Source: Lutjanus erythropterus
Lineage: Eukaryota; Chordata; Actinopteri; Lutjaniformes; Lutjanidae
Reading direction: 5' to 3'
DNA length: 64,000 bases
Assembly: GCA_020091685.1 (NCBI GenBank)
Contig: CM034613.1
Span: forward strand, 9,570,474-9,634,473
Shown here: piece by piece, positions 12,299 through 25,700 of the stretch
Layout: each line of letters starts with the position of its first letter
Position numbering within the stretch: the stretch's first letter is position 1
Made by a program: the position numbers and the translations under genes
The notes under the pieces: generated by a model
Databases searched by the model: none
What the model was told of the DNA's origin: nothing
Seen by the model: only the letters and a program-made list of their open reading frames with translations

Positions 12299-13929
12299 TT
12301 GAGCAAAAACGCCCACAGCTTCCTCTTCATCCTCCATCTTCATTCACTCTGTAGTTTGACACTGATTTGCCAAAAAGGTCAGAAAGTAACGAGCCGAGAT
12401 GCAGATGAAGGGGAGGTGACTGATTAAAACAGGATTTACTTAGATCACTCAGACATGGCCCATGAAAAATGGCATGCAAACCAATATGTGGGAGGCGTTA
12501 CGAGCAATTTTTCACACCCAAAGTCATTAAAAAACAGTTATTTCATGTCCAATCCGTCGTCACATTTCTGATGTGGCCACCCTACATATCCGTTCGGTGA
12601 CTCTTCTTGGTGACAAAAAACAGGCCTAGCCGTCCCCTCCTCCAGAAGACACAAAGAGGGACTGCAGAAAAACGAGATCTGACATGTTTAAGTAGAAACA
12701 GATGAGAGGGGACTGGGGTGGAGAGGACGCAGATGAGGGAGGGGAGACACAAGTTAACGGGCCCTTATAGCAGCTTCTGTGTATACGTTTGGTCGAGACG
12801 TGACCAGAGGCGAGGAATAACAGAGAGATGAAAACTGAGGTGGAAGGAGATGGAGGCTGTTTGTTTTCTTCTCATCAGAAGAAGACAGGAACTGACGGGG
12901 AGGAGGGAGAGAGCAGAGGAAGAGAAAGTCTTTCAAATAAATCCAGAATCTCCTGAAAACATTTGCATGTGCATTCTGAATGTGGTATTTGAATATGAGA
13001 AGGACCGATTGTCTTCGCATTTTCATTAAAATAAATAAATAAATAAATAAATGAAATATCAGCTTTATGGCTGCTGGGCTCAACAAATAAAGACAGATGT
13101 CATTTTAAAAAGCCTGTGCTGCGAAAAATCTGTGTGAAAATTCAAATACAAAAATCCCATCTGGAGCATAAATATTGTAGTTTCAATATGTTTACAGTTG
13201 CCTTTTCACTGGTGCAAAGCAGCTCATTAACAATTTTCCCTCACATTCCTCACTTTTAACTACCAGCAACATTTTCTAGGATTACCATTGTAGGAGGACA
13301 TTGTTGCAGCATTTAGCATCTTCTTACAACAGCAAAACAAAACTAGAGAAGGCACTTTCTGAAGAAATCGCAGCGTGAATGCTGGATGCTGAAAAGCTGA
13401 TGCTAAACCGCAGGGCTGCCGGAGGATGAAGAGTTGGAAAAGTGACAGTTAGGCCTATGCAAACGCCAACCTCAACAGGATAACCTACAAAATAAACACT
13501 AAAACAGCATAAAACATCTCTCTCTGTCTCACATACCTACACACACATAAAGCAGATAAAGGGAAAGAGAGCTGTAACATGAACTTGAGAAAAGAGCGGG
13601 ACTGGGGAAAGAAATGAGGGGAAAAAAAAGAGCAAAATGGAAGGTTTGGAGGAATAATACCCCTCTGTTTCAGCTCCTCTGGTTGAACAAACTGGTCCTC
13701 ACACAGACAGCAACACAAACCCCCTCCCCCCACACACACACACATAGAGAGAGAGAGAGAATTACTGATGATTCAGGTGATAAGTGTAATTCAGTAATGT
13801 CAGTGAAATGCAACAGTCTTGAGGTCTGAGCCATTTAATCCAATTAAAGTACCATCTTACCACCGTTAACTTTACATAGTTTACTCCACACTGATATGGT
13901 AAAGCTGCATTCCATTCACCTTCTTCTAT
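12299..13929. other. Non-coding stretch with simple repeats
   Basis: Purine-rich DNA at about 12700-12930, an (ATAA)n tract at 13030-13052, and a short CA tract followed by a GA tract at about 13730-13760. Open frames here (12754-13086 and 13485-13745, minus) are complements of purine-rich DNA and are not supported as genes. Confidence 0.5.
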
Positions 13930-14577
13930 TAGTGCTGTCCCAGACTAAGATTTTGTTCGAATCAGATATATTCGATTCAATTCGATGATTTGTTCCTTTT
14001 TTTTTGTGTTCAGTGCGCCACACTAAACTCCTACTATATCAGCTTACATGAGTGTTTTACCACACTCACATTTTAATGCCTTTCTTCATCATCTGTGATA
14101 TTAAAATGTAAGATTTTCACACAGTCAGAGAGGATAAAAGTGTGAACATAGTTCGGTTATAAAATCAGCAGGCCTGCGGAGTTTCTCTCCCCTGCACTGC
14201 AATCACTGTCCTTCATCACCTGCCCTGCACGCTCTGCTCTCCATCATGCTGTGAATTTAGGATTTATTTCAACCAAAACAGAGTTGGTGTTTGCCGAAAC
14301 AGCGGAAAGACGAGACAAACGTATCCCACTCTTTAAAGAAAAGCCTCTCACTGTATGGATCTTCTCCATAACGCTGTCAGACACTCTGGTGAAGTTGCTG
14401 CTCCGCTCTGGTCTTGTCACCCTCCTCCTTTTCCATCAGAGTTAGTTTTGTGGTTTTTGGTGATTTAGAGACTTTCTCTGTGTACAATGGTGGCGATAAA
14501 GAACAAGAGCTGAAACTTGTTTACCAGCCACATCTTTCATCTAATGATTTTAATCTTTCAGGGCTTTCAGTGGGCAG
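13930..14577. mobile_element. Possible hAT-like MITE
   Basis: The left end, TAGTGCTGTCCCAGACTA, and the reverse complement of the right end, CAGGGCTGCCCACTG, are loosely similar, as expected of decayed terminal inverted repeats. No target-site duplication could be matched. A segment at about 14251-14320 resembles one at 27727-27790 (shared GTGAATT, AGGATTTA and GAGTTGG blocks), so this is at least a dispersed repeat. Family assignment is inference. Confidence 0.35.
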
Positions 14578-17500
14578 CCCTGAAACAAATTAATTATTTA
14601 TAGTTGATTTCATTTGGACTGTAACCTAATATGCTATAAAAGAAATCATTTTTGACAGTTTATTCCATTTATTATTCATTTATCCCTATAAACTCTGCCA
14701 AGCTGAGACTAAGATAGAGTTAAATACCTCACATTTTTACATTTACTTTGGTTGCTTAGGTCTTTTGTGCAACAGTGACTTCAAGGGATTCCACCTCCAG
14801 TCCTGTTTTAAACCATGTAAAATGCTCTGCAAGAAGTAATACATTGTGTCTGATCTGTTTTTTCTTTGTGCAAAATAAGTTCAAATACCTTTTTAAGATT
14901 GCTTACATATAGTGCTCCAGGATTCAGGAACATGCAAATAGTGCCCACCCTCTCCACACACACATCCTTACACCTGTTTTGCTGGTTGATCACGGGAACT
15001 AGCTATGTCCAGCTTCTCCTGCGGGCTGGACATCATCTTCCTCCATTTTTAAGTTTTACTACATCCAGTTCCATCTGTTCCACAATAATATTTCTCATTC
15101 TGGCTTATTTAATTGTCATAACTCCACTTCACATCTTTTGTTTGACTCTATTTTGTTTTAATTCTAACTTCATGGTCTCCTCTCCTGCTGGGAGCCTCTC
15201 ATACCTCCCCTCCTCTCTTTAAGCCACAGCCCACTCCCTCCTCCCATCATGATCCCTTCTCCCTGTAAACACTCCGACTGCCTGGAGGACACAGACACAC
15301 ACACACGTTCAGTAAGACACAAACTCCAGGCGTATACACACTTTTTCACACACACTCCTGACTCTGTGACTGTGTTATGATCTTCCAAAGCTCCATCACA
15401 CAGCAGATAATGAAGCCAGACTGTGAGCCCTAAAAGGAGTGGAAAGAAGGACGGAAGAGACCAGCAGCTCCTCTCTTTCTGTTTGGATCTATTCATCTCA
15501 CACTTTCTCCCCTTCACATCGCCTGAAATTCAATTTTTTTTGGCCACAATTAAATAGAAAATCTACAACTCATGGGCTTATCAAAGCTTTCCAGACACTT
15601 TAGAAACTATTTGCTGAGATATTTTCACTGTTGTGGAGTGAAAACCGTAGTTAAAATGAAGCCAAAGCGCCAGTTTGAGTCTCCAGTGAGTCAGAGAGGA
15701 AATTGGACCTCTTACTCTGATGCTGCATTCAGCAAAGCAATCATCAAGTCATTTCCTCCAGAGCTAAGAGATTGAAAGAAACTCAGCAAGAGTGTGTTAG
15801 GAGGAGAGAAGCCGGACACAGAAGTCACTGCCCATCAATGGCCAATCATACTTAAAAGTTTACTATTATTTGGGGCTGGTAGTTTTTTCATTGATTTACT
15901 GACCGTCTGTGCAACAAGTCCTCTGAGTTAAATGATAAAATGCATCCATGACATCAAGAACGACACATTTCTGATCTTATGCCATATTTGGTAGAACAAT
16001 ATTGCTTTGCTGACTTCCAAAATGAAGAAGAAGAATGATGAAATTGAAGAACAAATCTGTTTTATGATGTGATATCACTACCGATGGGTGATCTGGCCAA
16101 AAAACCTACCTACCTATTTAATCCAAATCCCAATCAATGATCTAAATTGCCATCTTTTTTCTCAATTTCAGACTTAAAATAGCCCATGAACTCCTCCATT
16201 TGCACCTTCAAAACACAATTTTGCATCAAAGATATTACACAGGTTTCAAAATGTAGATTACAACCTTTAATTTGCAGCTGTAAACAGAAGCCAAAAGATC
16301 ATAATCATACCATAACACTTTTCAGTGCGTCACCCAAGGATTAGCCATGTGGAAGTAGTTTGTCCAATCAGCATAACCATTATTTATTTGTTCACGTAGG
16401 ATGGTTCCACTTGGCAATGAAGTTATGAGAAGTTTGGAACCAGAAGTGAGAGGATATTAAATACCGCAGCCTCTATGATTCGCCTGAAAAGTGAAACATT
16501 TATGATGAAAACTTGCTGTTTGTCTCTACAACATGTTAAGATAAGTAATAATAATTATAATAATAATAACAATCTTTACTTTTACAGCACCTTTCATGCA
16601 GGAAATGCAGCTCAAAGTGCTTTACAACTAAGATATTACATGCACCAAGTGCTTCACATAAAAAAGACATAGAACAAACATAAAAACAGGAATATAAAGC
16701 CATAATCAATGAAAAATACTTGAATGTTTTAACATTAAAGCAAAAACTTCTAAGCATGATGATGGATTGTATTGAATTGACTGAGGAGTTCTTGGTTCAG
16801 CTTATTTTTTTTTTACTTATTGCACATGTTTTCTCAAGGATAACTAAATTAATATCACATTATTAATTAGAAAAGTTTGTTCTGAATCACTATAAAATGA
16901 CCTTAACTACCTTTTCAAATTCAGTCAAATTCAAATTGTAAGGCAGCCCAGACACTATATTTTTTAAATTAAAACAGTTTATTTTTACAGTGTATTGTTG
17001 AACATGTCTGACCAGCAGTCACCTCTCAGTGTCTGAGGGATTAAACAAACTTTCAGCAACACAGCTGACCAAACTGAACCTGTAACTCTGCCTGTGTTGC
17101 TCCAGAGCTACAAACTCGCAGCGTTGCCCTCTTTCTTTCACCGAAACATTCAGATCCTGCGTGGCAAACCGAAAAAAGATTTTAAAATATGTATCAAACA
17201 CTGAGATGAGAGCCGTCTTCAAAGTGCAAGGCAGGGGGTGAGAACGACAGAGGCAGGGAGACGGAGAGGAAGAAAGACAGAGAGGAGGGAGAGTGATGGA
17301 GGAGAAGAGGATTAGAGTGACGTCAGAAGTAAACACACACACTCACACTCATATAAGGACACTGTGGTGTCATCTGTCCACCAACAGCTGGGCTCTACTG
17401 CGACCTAGTGGCCATGAGGAGAACTGAAACTCTACCCTTGGAACAAAACACTGTGCTTTCCTTTTATTACATTACACATAAAATTGCTGTGTTTGGATGT

Positions 17501-19462
17501 GTGCTTTTCAAACTTTTTGATGGATGATTAAACATGACAAAAATACACTGATAAAAACAGAATAAAACGAGTCAATAACTATAGTGATAAAAGAGAGATG
17601 TCACACTAAAATACTTGCTTCTCTGACATCAGTGCTATAGCCCCTGAGTCTCCCTTTGAAATTTCCATTCCCAGCCTGAATGACTGTATTTGTTTGCCTG
17701 TTTCACATTAATCAGAGTTCAAATTAATGCCGAATGTTTGCTGAATAAGTAAGTGTGTGTTTATGAGTCATAACAAATCGTCAATAATCTTGTAGAAGGA
17801 GTAGATGTTTATAACGGTTAAATTGAGGAAAATGTTAATGGAGTTTGGCAGACAGTAAGACAGGCAGTCACTGAACTCAAACTCCAGAGTGTGTATTTTC
17901 AGAGCAGAGAATTGCAGTTGTGAAGCAGTGATTGGACAGTTCTGAGAAGGGGTCACTTTTTAGCCAAAGTGTTCCATTAACTACAGAGAAAACAGAGTGT
18001 GTTAAAGTATTTGCATATTTTGTTAGATGAGGTGAAGAGACAGTCAGCAGTTTTCAGAATAATGTGAAACCAAAGAGAATAAAAGACAAACTGTGCAGCC
18101 AAAACACATTTTAACTCCGTCTGACTGAACTAAATTAAACTCTTGATGGTACGAGAGCTCACACACACACACACACACACACACACCAGGCTTCCTTCAG
18201 CTACATGGACATCAAACTCAATGACTTTCCTCTGACTTTCCAAACTTCTGCACTTGTTGAGCAGGATTTAATGAGGGAATACATGTGCATGTTTTATTTA
18301 TAGTAACATAACATTATTTATTTATATTAGAATGTGGAGACAAGCTGAGAAAACCGGTTGAAAGTGCTGATTTTGAAAGACATTTTTAAAAATGTGAATT
18401 ATTAATATTCTCAGTGATTTAGAGGCATACACTGACTGTCAATGAAAAAGGCACAAAATGAGTTGGAATAAAATCACTTTAAATGTAAGTGGACTGTCTT
18501 ATAGTTTTATTACGACATTTTTCTGCTGCCTTTATGTGTATAAATATTGAAACCATTTTTTTACAACCATTAACTGTTCTTAAGTAAAAAAGAGTGTGTG
18601 ATTTTATTACTACATACTGCTGTATGAATAAAATTGTCTTAACAAAATATGAAAACAAAGAACAGAGAGGAGCATGAATGAAAGTATAGGGGACTGTTGC
18701 AACATGGACCTTTTCTGTGGTGTGTTTTCTGTTTTTAAGACGTTGATTTTTTGAAGATTGTAAACGTAAATCATCTGTTAGACCCTTATATGTTCATCTG
18801 TGCAAAACAGATCTAATGATATGGTTATCTGTGCAATAATTCAGCTGATTAATATTCTGTGCAATAATACAGCAGTGCAATACACTCGTTACACCAGAAT
18901 CATTAGTGCATTTTTATTTATACTGTGCATTTAATCCAACCTGTAATCTTATTTATAACACTTGCACCCGAACATACTTATGACCCATCTTCAACATTAT
19001 TGGTTTTTTGATTTTATTGTTGGGCCTGATGACATGTTCATGTGAGATTTTATAGAGTTTGTATTGGAGGGAGTTATCCATTTGTGTGTTTGTTTGTTTG
19101 TTTTGTTTATGAAATGTGTTTTTTCCAGCATCTTTCTTGTTTCCGTTGTGTGGATTTCCTCAAGATGTTAGAGCTGCTATGGATGCCTTCGATTTGACTG
19201 CAACAGTTTTACAAAAGCAGCCTCAAGGCCATTTTTCATTCATTCTTTCATTTACTGCTTGATTTATCTTTGTTGTTTGAAGCCCACATTGAGTCGACGG
19301 CCCTGACAGCAGGGTTGAGCTTGAACTCATCAATCAACAAATATTATTTAGGAAAAACCAAGAGATGCATGAACTGGACAAGAGTCAATCTGGGTATAAA
19401 AGCTCATTTCCTGAATCTAAAAACACCGTTTCCTGAACTGATCTGATCTGAGCACAGCCCTC

Positions 19463-19494
<32 letters not shown>

Positions 19495-20224
19495 GTACAG
19501 CATTGTAAAATCAGCCTTTTTCCTGACTTGATGCCAACATCACTCTGCCTGTGGATTCATGAGCTGTGCTAAAAATATTTTTAACAATGCACACATTTTC
19601 CCACGTTAATGACATTAATGATTTATGGAGAAATGTGGGAAATTATAATAAGTCTTTATAAGTACTCACAGGCAAGAAAAACACTTGAGTGGTGATACTT
19701 CAACTTTCCACACACCACATATATATTTTACCACTATTCTAAATGTTTTCTTTAATTATACCAGACTTTTTCTGTTCAGATTATAAGTAATGGTTTGGGA
19801 ATGTCAAATTGTGAATAAAGCTCTCTGTAATACAACAGTTCAACGAGGCAGCGAGAGTCAAAGAGGAAACAGAAAACTTTTCGAATCACTCACAACACAG
19901 GATCACGCATTTCCTCAAAGTGTGCATTCAACACGTACTTCATAATGATGAGTTAAAGCGATAAAGTTGTTTATTCCTGCTTCAAAAGATGAGGTGGAAA
20001 CACAAACAATACATCAACTACTTGTGAAGTGCTTCTTCGGCGCACCTGCATATTTTTTGTTCACTTTCAAGGTAAAAAAAAAAAAAAAAGAATTAAACAA
20101 AAATGTATTAAAGTCTGAGAGAGCTGCCTGCTCTCACCACTTCATGGGGGCTGCAATGTCCTGCAAACATTAACTCCTGAATTGATTTATTGACTCTTGA
20201 GTCGTTTTGGGATAAAGAGATGGA
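14578..20224. other. Non-coding stretch with microsatellites
   Basis: Holds CA microsatellites at 18160-18187 and 19463-19490, a dispersed repeat fragment at about 16540-16680, and AT-rich DNA. Open frames such as 14866-15222, 15170-15517 and 17019-17342 show no domain and no partner exons. Confidence 0.5.
16540..16680. repeat. Dispersed repeat fragment with AAT-rich head
   Basis: A run of TAATAATAAT is followed by CAGCACCTTTCATGCAGGAA, then ATGCAGCTCAAAGTGCTTTA. This arrangement is familiar from many fish genomes as a LINE or SINE tail. Naming is from memory and tentative. Confidence 0.45.
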
Positions 20225-20330
20225 GAAAAGTGGTGGAAAATAATTAAATACATTTGCTCAAGTACCCTATCTAGGTACGAGTTTGAGGTACTTGTACTTT
20301 CGTAATAAATTAGTGGATATTTTAACGGGC
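20225..20330 (+). repeat. Dispersed teleost repeat (TACTTGTACTTT type)
   Basis: Contains AAAGTGGTGGAAAATAATTA, TTTGCTCAAGTACCC and GAGGTACTTGTACTTTCGT. Related fragments sit in intron 5 of both protease copies (44080-44235 and 57215-57375). From memory this is an abundant fish interspersed repeat. Confidence 0.6.
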
Positions 20331-21170
20331 AACAAAAAAGAAGAACTGTAAAAAGAAATTAAATATTGGTCACAAAATCAACATGAAACAATCAATTTGT
20401 ACATGATTTAAAGATACATTTTAAAGATACATCAAACAATAACAACTGAAAAAATATATGGCACATCGACTTTGAACAGATTCTTAATTAAACAAGGTAT
20501 AGTCTTGTCATCATTCTTGATCTTAAATTTGTTTTATTCTCACTTGTAAGTCTTGTTCTAAACAGGCCGCAGACAGACAGAAAGATGAAGGGGGAGGTAA
20601 GATGATGTAGGAGGCTGATAATGAGGAAAAAATCTGAAAAAGAGGAGAACAGAGATGGTGATGGTGAGAGGAGTGGAGTGGAGGGAGAGGAGGAGCTGAG
20701 TGAAAATATGGTGAAAAATGAGGGAAGTGAGAGCGAAAAAAGAAACAAAAGAGAAACAGAACACTATTGTTTTGGGGTTTTTTTTATTTATCGAGTAGAG
20801 TGCCAACTTTGCAGAAAGTGTAGTAGAGTAAAATCCCCCCTGAGGCTCCAGAGTGTCCGACCACCTACTGATAGAAAGTGTTGCGTTCTGGCTGCAACTG
20901 CTTGGCAACTGAATTTAGTACCAGGAAGCAAAATGAAACAAACAAAAAAAAAAAAAAAAACAGACTCCCGGGAGACCACAACCAACTTCAAAACTGGTCA
21001 AAATGAACCACAAATGAACAAATACAGTCGTCACTGTTAGACATTATAATTAGATGATTTTGCTATAAGAGCAGAAAAATAGATTAACTGAGACTGAGAA
21101 GGTTTATTTCACCTTTTTCTCTGCTTCACATTCTTTGTCCTAACAGTTACATAGTTTCTTATACAGGATT

Positions 21171-21262
21171 TCTAAATTTTATTTTATTTTACTTTTATTT
21201 AACCAGGCAAGTCATCAAGAACAAATTCTTATTTACAATGGCGGCCTGGTGACTCAGGCTCC
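21171..21262 (+). repeat. Dispersed teleost repeat fragment
   Basis: Contains CTTTTATTTAACCAGGCAAG, then AACAAATTCTTATTTACAAT and GGCGGCCTGG. This string is familiar as a common terminal sequence of fish repeats. I do not name the family. Confidence 0.5.
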
Positions 21263-21879
21263 TAAAAATTTGAAATATTCCAGCCTTAAGTTTTCAGCTT
21301 CACTGATAAACCGTCATGAGTAGCAGTTTGGTGACAGGAAAGTCGATTTAGAATAACATGCAGCATATTAACATATCAACACAGAACATAATGTCTGACT
21401 GTTAGATACTTTCACTAAAAGTTAAATTGTGCCTCAGTATCAGACGCAGAGGAGCGTCGATGAATCGTCAGTACGTGTCGAGTTGGCATGAGAACATTTT
21501 ACAAAACCTACACTAGCAATAGCTTTTAGCAGACTCACTACGTTTCTTAGAAAGTCCAACTAGAGTAACAGATATGTGCTTTTAAATGCAGTTTTCAAAA
21601 GCCGTAACATTTTGCAACAGTCTGTAATATTCACAAACAGGATTTTACAACTCTGGAAAGTTATCACATGACTATTTTACAGTGCTGAGAATCTCGTGGC
21701 CCTGATACTACGGGTTTGGTGACGCCGCAGCCTCCTCAAACATAAAGACGAGCCTCTCTCTGGTTCGCTGCAGCTGGACGAAGAGAGGGATGACGGGAGA
21801 GAGAAAGAGAGAGATCCACTTTAAATCATTTGCATGTGAAATAGACTGGCACTTAGATCAAAACCTGGAGCTGGAAGCA

Positions 21880-21916
<37 letters not shown>

Positions 21917-22421
21917 AGTCTCGGTCTCGTCAGTGTGTGTGTGTTGTGACAGCAGCAGCCCTGTGTGAGCAGACAAGCATGTGAGGCTGATTACAGAATA
22001 TTTACTGCTGAGTCTGTCTAGACAGAAAGAGGTACGACGGAGAGTAAAGATGGCGGGAAAGAGGGAAGCAAGACAAGAAGAAAAGAAATACAGAAGGGAG
22101 TACCTGTAGAAATATAGAAAGGAAAACAGAGCGATAGAAAGAAAGGAATAAACTGACATCTGAGTGTATAATTATCACTGTCTAGATGAAAAGATCAATA
22201 CTGTCCGATACCAACGTTATGACCTCCCCTACTCTGACTCTGATTGGCTCGTACTCAATGCCTTCATTGGTTTGGGTCTTCTGGGTTGGGTATGTTAAAG
22301 CATGAGGTGTGTAACTGTTAACAGTTAGAGTAGGAATATCAGGGTACGGCAGTCAGAGGCAGAGTGACGCAGGTCATGACTTTGCCATCCTGGGAAAGTA
22401 CACATTGCATATTTTGCTTTA

Positions 22422-22560
22422 GCCTGGGAACCAGACAAATCTGAGAGCTCGTATTTCATTTGCTCCGTCCACCCTCAGATTCCCGCCCAACCTGGATCTC
22501 TTTCCGCTTATCACAGGGTTGGTCTTGATACGATGACAAAGTCAAAGAGTGTCACTCTTT
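22422..22560 (+). repeat. Possible dispersed repeat fragment
   Basis: AGCCTGGGAACCAGACAAAT is followed by GAGAGCTCGTATTTCATTTG. The opening resembles a recurrent fish genomic repeat remembered from other loci. There is no second copy in this window. Confidence 0.3.
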
Positions 22561-24689
22561 GTTTTAACTAGGTGCACTGAGTATTGTATGTAATTACAAA
22601 AACTGCCATGTAATTTGTATTCAGTAAGTAACTACATTTCAAAGTAGTATTTCACAGACCCATCCCTCAGGCGACATGACACATTACAGCTTGTCGCGCC
22701 AATCCGCTAACGCAGTTTTAATATGACAGAATACAGCACTATGTGGCAAAATAGGCCTATCTATGTGACTTAATGACTTAATTTGCTCTCAGCTTCTCAC
22801 TTGTGATAGAGGAAACGTACGAACAAAAAGTCAAAAAGTGTTTTTGTATTTTAAACCTTGGATGTCCTTGACTGTGAACAATTTGTACCAAACTTGCTGC
22901 AGAGGAAAAACTGCACTGTCATCCAGTGAACATAAACAATAAACAAGTCTGTCATTGTCATGCACACACACCCACACACACACACACAGGAGCAGTAACT
23001 TCCAGATGGGCGGCATTCCCAAAACCTGTCAGGTATGATTCCACAAAGACAAAAAGTACGCCATTCTCTCATGCACTCATTGCACTCTTTAAATAACCTG
23101 TTTGCCATTTAAAGCAGTGAAGTGAATGTGATGCAAGATGTTTTTTACACACTTATAAATACATTTTTCACACTGGATTGCCCACATGAAATCTATACTG
23201 GAGGACTGAAGCAGCTAATATGGACACACACACATACACACACACTCACACAGACTAATAGAGTAGCTGATGAATGATGCATTCCTTTACAGAGGGCATC
23301 ATACTACAGTAACACTCTTTCATATTCATCCACCCACTCACTCTCTCTTTCTCTCTCTCTGTCTCTTCCCCGTCCTTTCTCATTTTTATTTTCTCCTCCT
23401 TACTTAATCATCTGTCCTCCTCGGTCCACTTTCACCGTATTATCTCTTCTTATTTGTCTCTTTCCGTCCCTTCTTTCTGTTTCTCCCATACTGTCCACCC
23501 CTCCCTCTCTCATTTTTTGTCTCCTTGTTACTCATACTTAAATGTTCTTTGCATACTTCCCTCTTCTCTCTTATCCAAAGTTGGAAAATAGATCTACCAG
23601 CATGTATAGACCTCACTAATAAACATGTATCTTGCTTGTTAAAACTGAAAAGTAAAATCTGCCAGTTTAGCTGTCTCCTCCTGCTTTCAATCTTTATGCT
23701 AAGCTAAGCTAGTATGTATTTCCCAAGATGTCAAACACAAAAACTTCAACTTTTTTTCAGATGAAAAATAGTGTAAGTGCTTCTCATGGTGTATTTTGCC
23801 TGAGTCACAGTGCACACATCCATCTTTCATCTCTTCTTTCCACTCGTATCCTCTCTTCTTATCTCATTTCCTCTCAGTGCATCTTTCTTTTTGTGTTTTT
23901 CACACCTCTCTGCCTTTATTTGCTCCTTGTTTGTTCCACTAATTTTATGTTTTTTTCTGCCCTCCTGCCTTTCATCTATTTTCTTTACTCTGTGTGTCGA
24001 TCACAAACTGGTTTCTGTCATTGCTTGACAATCTGCAGAATGAGACGGGGAGGGAGGGGAGGACGGAAGAAACAAGACAGCCTGAGAAAACAACAGTGAA
24101 AAAGACAAGGAAGCCGTGACAGAGGAGGACGAGCACAAGGAGAGTGACGGTCTGACAAACAAGACAAATCTGACGGCTGAAAAGAAAAAAGAAACGCTGC
24201 CTGGGAAAATATCCCTGAAGGTCAGAAGAGAGGAAATTTACTCCCAATCTGAAACCTGAAAACTGTAAACCAGACATGCAGTAACATTCTCAGTAGCAGC
24301 AAACAAACTCTTTCATTTGGACACACTTCCTCTCCCAGACAGGCCCACTGTATGTAAACAACTACAGGAATTAGTATACAAAGATAAGATAATGATGTCA
24401 GAGGAGGATCATTGTCATTGGATATTCTCTAGAACTGCTGTCTGGTCCATTTGAGAAAAAAAGTCAAGTAAAAAAGATATGATTCCAATACTAAAATACG
24501 ATGTGATGTGATGTGTGAAGATTCTTTGGAATAAAATGTCTTAAAATTGATCACATTACAATACGATAAGATTTGTTACACTATGATACAATAAGAAAAC
24601 AGCAAGAAAAATATTGGCTGCCTTTCAACCCGACAGGACGAGATTCATCCAATGAAAATACATCAGGTGAAATATCATCTAAACTCCTT

Positions 24690-24840
24690 TGCTCAAGGGC
24701 ACCTCGATGTCCATCTCATGAGAGATAGGACACTGTGTCTCTCCCTACCTGCGTTTTTCCCAGCCAGCGCAGGACTCAAACCAACAACCTCACATTCCTG
24801 CGTCTGCAGCCTGCAGGCAGCTGCTGGCCCAGATAGCAAC
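24690..24840. repeat. Possible SINE-like remnant
   Basis: CCTTTGCTCAAGGGCACCTC and, further on, GCAGGACTCAAACCAACAAC resemble the ends of known fish interspersed repeats, the latter with a tRNA T-arm-like look. No intact A or B box pair was established. Confidence 0.3.
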
Positions 24841-25549
24841 AGTGTGGTCTTCAGTCTGTTGCTCAGCAGAGGGAGAAACACGCTTTGTGTTAATTAAAGT
24901 GTTTCTCTCAGCTGGGTTTCACTCGATTCAGCAGATTTTGTTAATGTCGGAGATTCTTCCGACGGCCTCCTGTTCACCTCAGGCAGCTGCACTTGAATAT
25001 ATTTGTCACACGCGCTCAGAGGAACATTATTAAAACGCTCATTGTTCTATTCTGCTCAGAGGCCTTTTGAGAATCCATTGTCTTCACTTTCATGACAGTC
25101 TGTAGAGAATTACATCTGGACTTTCTAGACATGGCTTTTAATTTTGCACTTTCAATGCCAAATACACGCTTTCTTTGATATAACAACATAAATCTTTATT
25201 CTGACTTAGATTAATGAGCTTGTTTGCAATTGTTGTGAGTATTTTGTATGGATGTTTACACTGCAGAAATAACTTTTAAGATACACTGAAGGATGATTTG
25301 AGAAAAGTCTGATAGTTCTTGGCTTGTTAACTATAAGCTAAAATATTGTTTGATGTACACTAGTGCTTTTTTTGGGCAAATTTTGATTCAATTGTTAGAA
25401 ACTTTATGAAATTCAGTACCTCCAGGAAGCTGCAATGTTGCAATCGCAAATTCAGCCAATCTGGGTGAATTCTGCACGACCTGATTTTGTCCAAACTCTG
25501 CAACTTTTAATTGCAAGTTCTACAGCAGAAACCCCGCAAACATCAGGGC

Positions 25550-25700
25550 CCCGTTTCCCAGAGCCTTCGTAGGTAGTAAGTTGTATTTTAAGGTCTCCCT
25601 TAAGGTTACGGGCTGTTTCCCAGAGTTGGGACAACCTTAAGGGAGACCTTAAAATAAAACTTACAACGCACATAGCGCTACGAAGGCTCTGGGAAACGGG
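25550..25700. mobile_element. Palindromic MITE-like element, 151 bp
   Basis: The left arm starts CCCGTTTCCCAGAGCCTTCG and continues to TTTTAAGGTCTCCCTTAAGG. The right arm ends CTACGAAGGCTCTGGGAAAC followed by GGG, preceded by CCTTAAGGGAGACCTTAAAA. Almost the whole element folds back on itself, around a centre at about 25,625. There is no coding sequence. It is probably a non-autonomous DNA transposon. The flanks do not show a clear target duplication. Confidence 0.8.

Larger units (their letters stand above)
20331..25549. other. Non-coding stretch with repeats and biased tracts
   Basis: Purine-rich DNA at about 20575-20760, a CA microsatellite at 21880-21913, small CA tracts near 22965-22990 and 23222-23250, and pyrimidine-rich DNA at about 23330-23520. 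Open frames such as 20621-21040, 21821-22159, 23728-24099 and 23972-24277 follow these composition biases and have no recognisable domain. Confidence 0.5.

Noticed and set aside
19391..19402. TATA-like GGTATAAAAGC
   Set aside because: No open frame or exon follows within reach, and nothing else marks a promoter.
20621..21040. 139-codon Glu/Lys-rich open frame
   Set aside because: It is a purine-rich tract followed by unrelated sequence. No domain, and the minus strand is equally open.
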